Shown one piece after another: positions 62,223 to 64,000 of a stretch of 64,000 nt of DNA (its first letter is position 1; every line of letters starts with the position of its first letter). This DNA comes from Paenibacillus donghaensis (lineage in GTDB: Bacteria; Bacillota; Bacilli; Paenibacillales; Paenibacillaceae): contig NZ_CP021780.1 in assembly GCF_002192415.1 (NCBI RefSeq), forward strand, positions 62,001 through 126,000, written 5' to 3'. The notes under the pieces were generated by a model. It was not told where the DNA came from, ran no database searches, and saw only the letters and a program-made list of their open reading frames with translations. The translations under genes and the position numbers were made by a program.

Positions 62223-63191
62223 GTGAAGCACGCAACAGTTCTGGAAGGGCAGGCAGGGATACAGCCGCAGATCAATCTGAACAGGCGGGCCAGCGTATGG
62301 AAACGTCTGAAACGCGATAAATGGTTATATATTCTGCTGCTCCCCGGACTCCTTTATTTTCTTGTATTCAAATATGCTCCAATGTGGGGCGTGCTGCTGG
62401 CATTTAAGGATTATCAGCCTTTTATCGGATTCTGGAAAAGTGAATGGGTAGGCGTGGAGCATTTCCGCGTGTTCTTCCAGAACCCGGACTTCTTTATGCT
62501 GCTGCGCAATACGCTGGTGCTGACGCTGTACAATTTGCTGTTCTTTTTCCCGGCGCCAATTATTCTGGCTCTGCTGCTGAACGAGATTCACCGCTCTTTC
62601 TTCAAAAAAACGGTCCAAACGATGATTTACGTGCCGCACTTTATTTCCATGGTCATCGTGGCCAGTATGAGTTATGTATTCCTGACTACGGAGGGCGGCG
62701 CTGTCAACGAAATGTTGTATACGCTTACGGGGAGCAAGGTTGATTTCCTCGCCAGTCCGGACTGGTTTCGGCCGCTGATCATCCTGCAGACGATCTGGAA
62801 GGAGTGCGGCTGGGGCACGATTATTTTTCTGGCGGCGCTGGCCGGGGTCGACGTGGAGCAATATGAGGCAGCCGTTGTGGATGGAGCCAGCCGCTGGCGG
62901 CAGATCTGGCATATTACCCTGCCTGCGATCCGCAGCACGATTATTATTCTCTTGATTCTGCGGATGGGTACAATTCTGGACAATGGCTTCGAGCAGATTT
63001 ATCTGATGATGAATGCGCTCAACCGCGAGGTAGCAGAAGTCTTCGATACGTATGTATATGCACTCGGGATCACGCAAGGGGCATTCAGCTACAGCACCGC
63101 CGTCGGGCTGTTCAAATCGGTGATCGGTGTGACGATGGTGCTGGGAACGAACTGGCTGGCCAAAAAATTCGGACAATCCGGACTGTATTGA
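62223..63191 (+). CDS. ABC sugar permease (LplB-type, CUT1)
   Basis: 322 residues, six membrane segments. Opening KRDKWLYILLLPGLLYFLVF, ...MWGVLLAFKDYQPFIGFWKSEW is the signature of LplB-type permeases of Paenibacillus. EAA loop YEAAVVDGASRWRQIWHITLPA. GTG 62223 with GGAGGTGA 7 bases ahead. Next gene follows 17 bases downstream. Substrate-binding protein must lie beyond the window. Confidence 0.88.
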   Translation: MKHATVLEGQAGIQPQINLNRRASVWKRLKRDKWLYILLLPGLLYFLVFKYAPMWGVLLAFKDYQPFIGFWKSEWVGVEHFRVFFQNPDFFMLLRNTLVLTLYNLLFFFPAPIILALLLNEIHRSFFKKTVQTMIYVPHFISMVIVASMSYVFLTTEGGAVNEMLYTLTGSKVDFLASPDWFRPLIILQTIWKECGWGTIIFLAALAGVDVEQYEAAVVDGASRWRQIWHITLPAIRSTIIILLILRMGTILDNGFEQIYLMMNALNREVAEVFDTYVYALGITQGAFSYSTAVGLFKSVIGVTMVLGTNWLAKKFGQSGLY

Positions 63192-63208
63192 GAGGAGCGC
63201 TGCCAGCT

Positions 63209-64000
63209 GTGGCTAAACGATATAAAAGCGCGGGTGAAACCGCATTTGACCTGTTCAACTATCTGTTTCTGGGACTGATTGGCCTTGCCGCCATTCTGCC
63301 CTTCCTATTCGTCGTCTCCGGCTCCTTCGCAACCGAAGCGGAGATCACCAAACGGGCGGTGTTTCTGATTCCGTCGACGATTTCATTCGATTCGTATAAG
63401 TTCATTTTCTCCACGGATACGATTATGCGCAGTATTGGCGTTTCGATTTATGTTACGGTAATCGGAACGATTGTGAATTTGTTTTTTACCGTGACGATGG
63501 CCTATCCAATGTCCAAAAGAAATCTGATGGGGCGCAATCTGATTCTGAATCTGGTCATCTTTACTATGCTGTTCGGAGGCGGAATGATTCCAACCTATCT
63601 GATTATCCGCGAGTTGCATTTGCTGGATACGCTGAATGCGTTGATTTTTCCGGCTGCGATCAGTGCCTTTAACCTGATTATTGTCAAAAACTTCTTCCAG
63701 GAGCTGCCAGTGGAAATCGAAGAGGCTGCCCGCATCGACGGTTGTGCCGAGCTGGGTATGCTGTGGCGGATTGTGCTGCCGCTGTCGAAGCCGGTGCTGG
63801 CTACGTTTACGCTGTTCTATGCAGTGGGCCACTGGAACAATTTCTTCTCGGCCCTGCTGTATATTAATGATCCGAGCAAATGGCCGCTGCAGGTGATGTT
63901 GCGTCAGATCGTCATGCTGTCGCAATCCGCCGCCGGTGATCTCAGCTCCATGGACCCCAGCTTCGTGCAGCCGCCGGAGCAGTCGATCAAGATGGCCGTA
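63209..64000 (+). CDS. ABC sugar permease (LplC/YtcP-type), 3' end outside window
   Basis: 264 codons seen, open to the window edge. GTG start with GAGGAG upstream. FDLFNYLFLGLIGLAAILPF, EAA loop IEEAARIDGCAELGMLWRIV, then KWPLQVMLRQIVML. Second permease of the CUT1 transporter together with the LplB-type gene. These transporters take up oligosaccharides; the divergent GH42 suggests galactosides. Confidence 0.88.
   Translation, partial: MAKRYKSAGETAFDLFNYLFLGLIGLAAILPFLFVVSGSFATEAEITKRAVFLIPSTISFDSYKFIFSTDTIMRSIGVSIYVTVIGTIVNLFFTVTMAYPMSKRNLMGRNLILNLVIFTMLFGGGMIPTYLIIRELHLLDTLNALIFPAAISAFNLIIVKNFFQELPVEIEEAARIDGCAELGMLWRIVLPLSKPVLATFTLFYAVGHWNNFFSALLYINDPSKWPLQVMLRQIVMLSQSAAGDLSSMDPSFVQPPEQSIKMAV

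Overview
The window is chromosomal DNA of a Paenibacillus-like member of the Bacillales (Firmicutes). The signs are strong AGGAGG-type ribosome binding sites, frequent TTG/GTG starts, Gram-positive protein families (YkuD L,D-transpeptidase, copper-amine-oxidase-N domains, LplB/YtcP-type sugar permeases, GH42) and the Bacillus-type order YdcC-like gene - alr - endoAI - endoA. No rRNA, tRNA or CRISPR array was seen.

Layout. 1-20 kb is ordinary host DNA: NAD-kinase-like gene (cut by the window edge), YkuD transpeptidase, P-loop kinase, ABC-F protein with an attenuator-like leader, an ECF sigma/anti-sigma/TPR operon, two MFS exporters with regulators, a GyrI-like protein, TatD and an AraC activator. 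20-30.6 kb has a lipoprotein, a very repeat-rich gap, a WYL regulator with two paralogous BtrH-like proteins, a metallophosphoesterase, and a LacI-controlled UlaA-like permease/cupin unit with two perfect palindromic operators. 30.9-42.8 kb has an MCP, a winged-helix regulator, the YdcC/alr/mazEF block, a TetR/MFS pair and tex.

42.9-49.3 kb is a layered mobile-element pile-up. A class C group II intron sits on the tex terminator. Its domain VI is split by a second complete group II intron (a twintron) and by an IS4-family element, and that IS is itself split by an IS630-family element. All joins can be closed by eye to the base.

49.4-58.8 kb is a visibly AT-rich, probably acquired island. 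It carries a sigma factor, a small ORF, a 64-residue Cys/Trp-rich peptide without a leader, a decayed second copy of that peptide, two thioredoxin-fold proteins with CxxC motifs, a beta-sandwich-like protein, a MacB-type ATPase and giant permease, an exporter ABC protein and a cysteine desulfurase. It looks like an undescribed bacteriocin or RiPP-like system with sulfur/disulfide chemistry. 59.8-64 kb returns to host DNA with GH42 beta-galactosidase divergent from two CUT1 sugar permeases.

Three repeat families run through the host DNA: (1) MITE-like elements with GTTACTACTTAGGTCC terminal inverted repeats and 8-bp target duplications, in several subfamilies, often nested; (2) a ~100-bp two-hairpin repeat in seven copies, all directly after a T-tract and mostly after clear terminators; (3) one 51-bp tandem hairpin array that holds a MITE.
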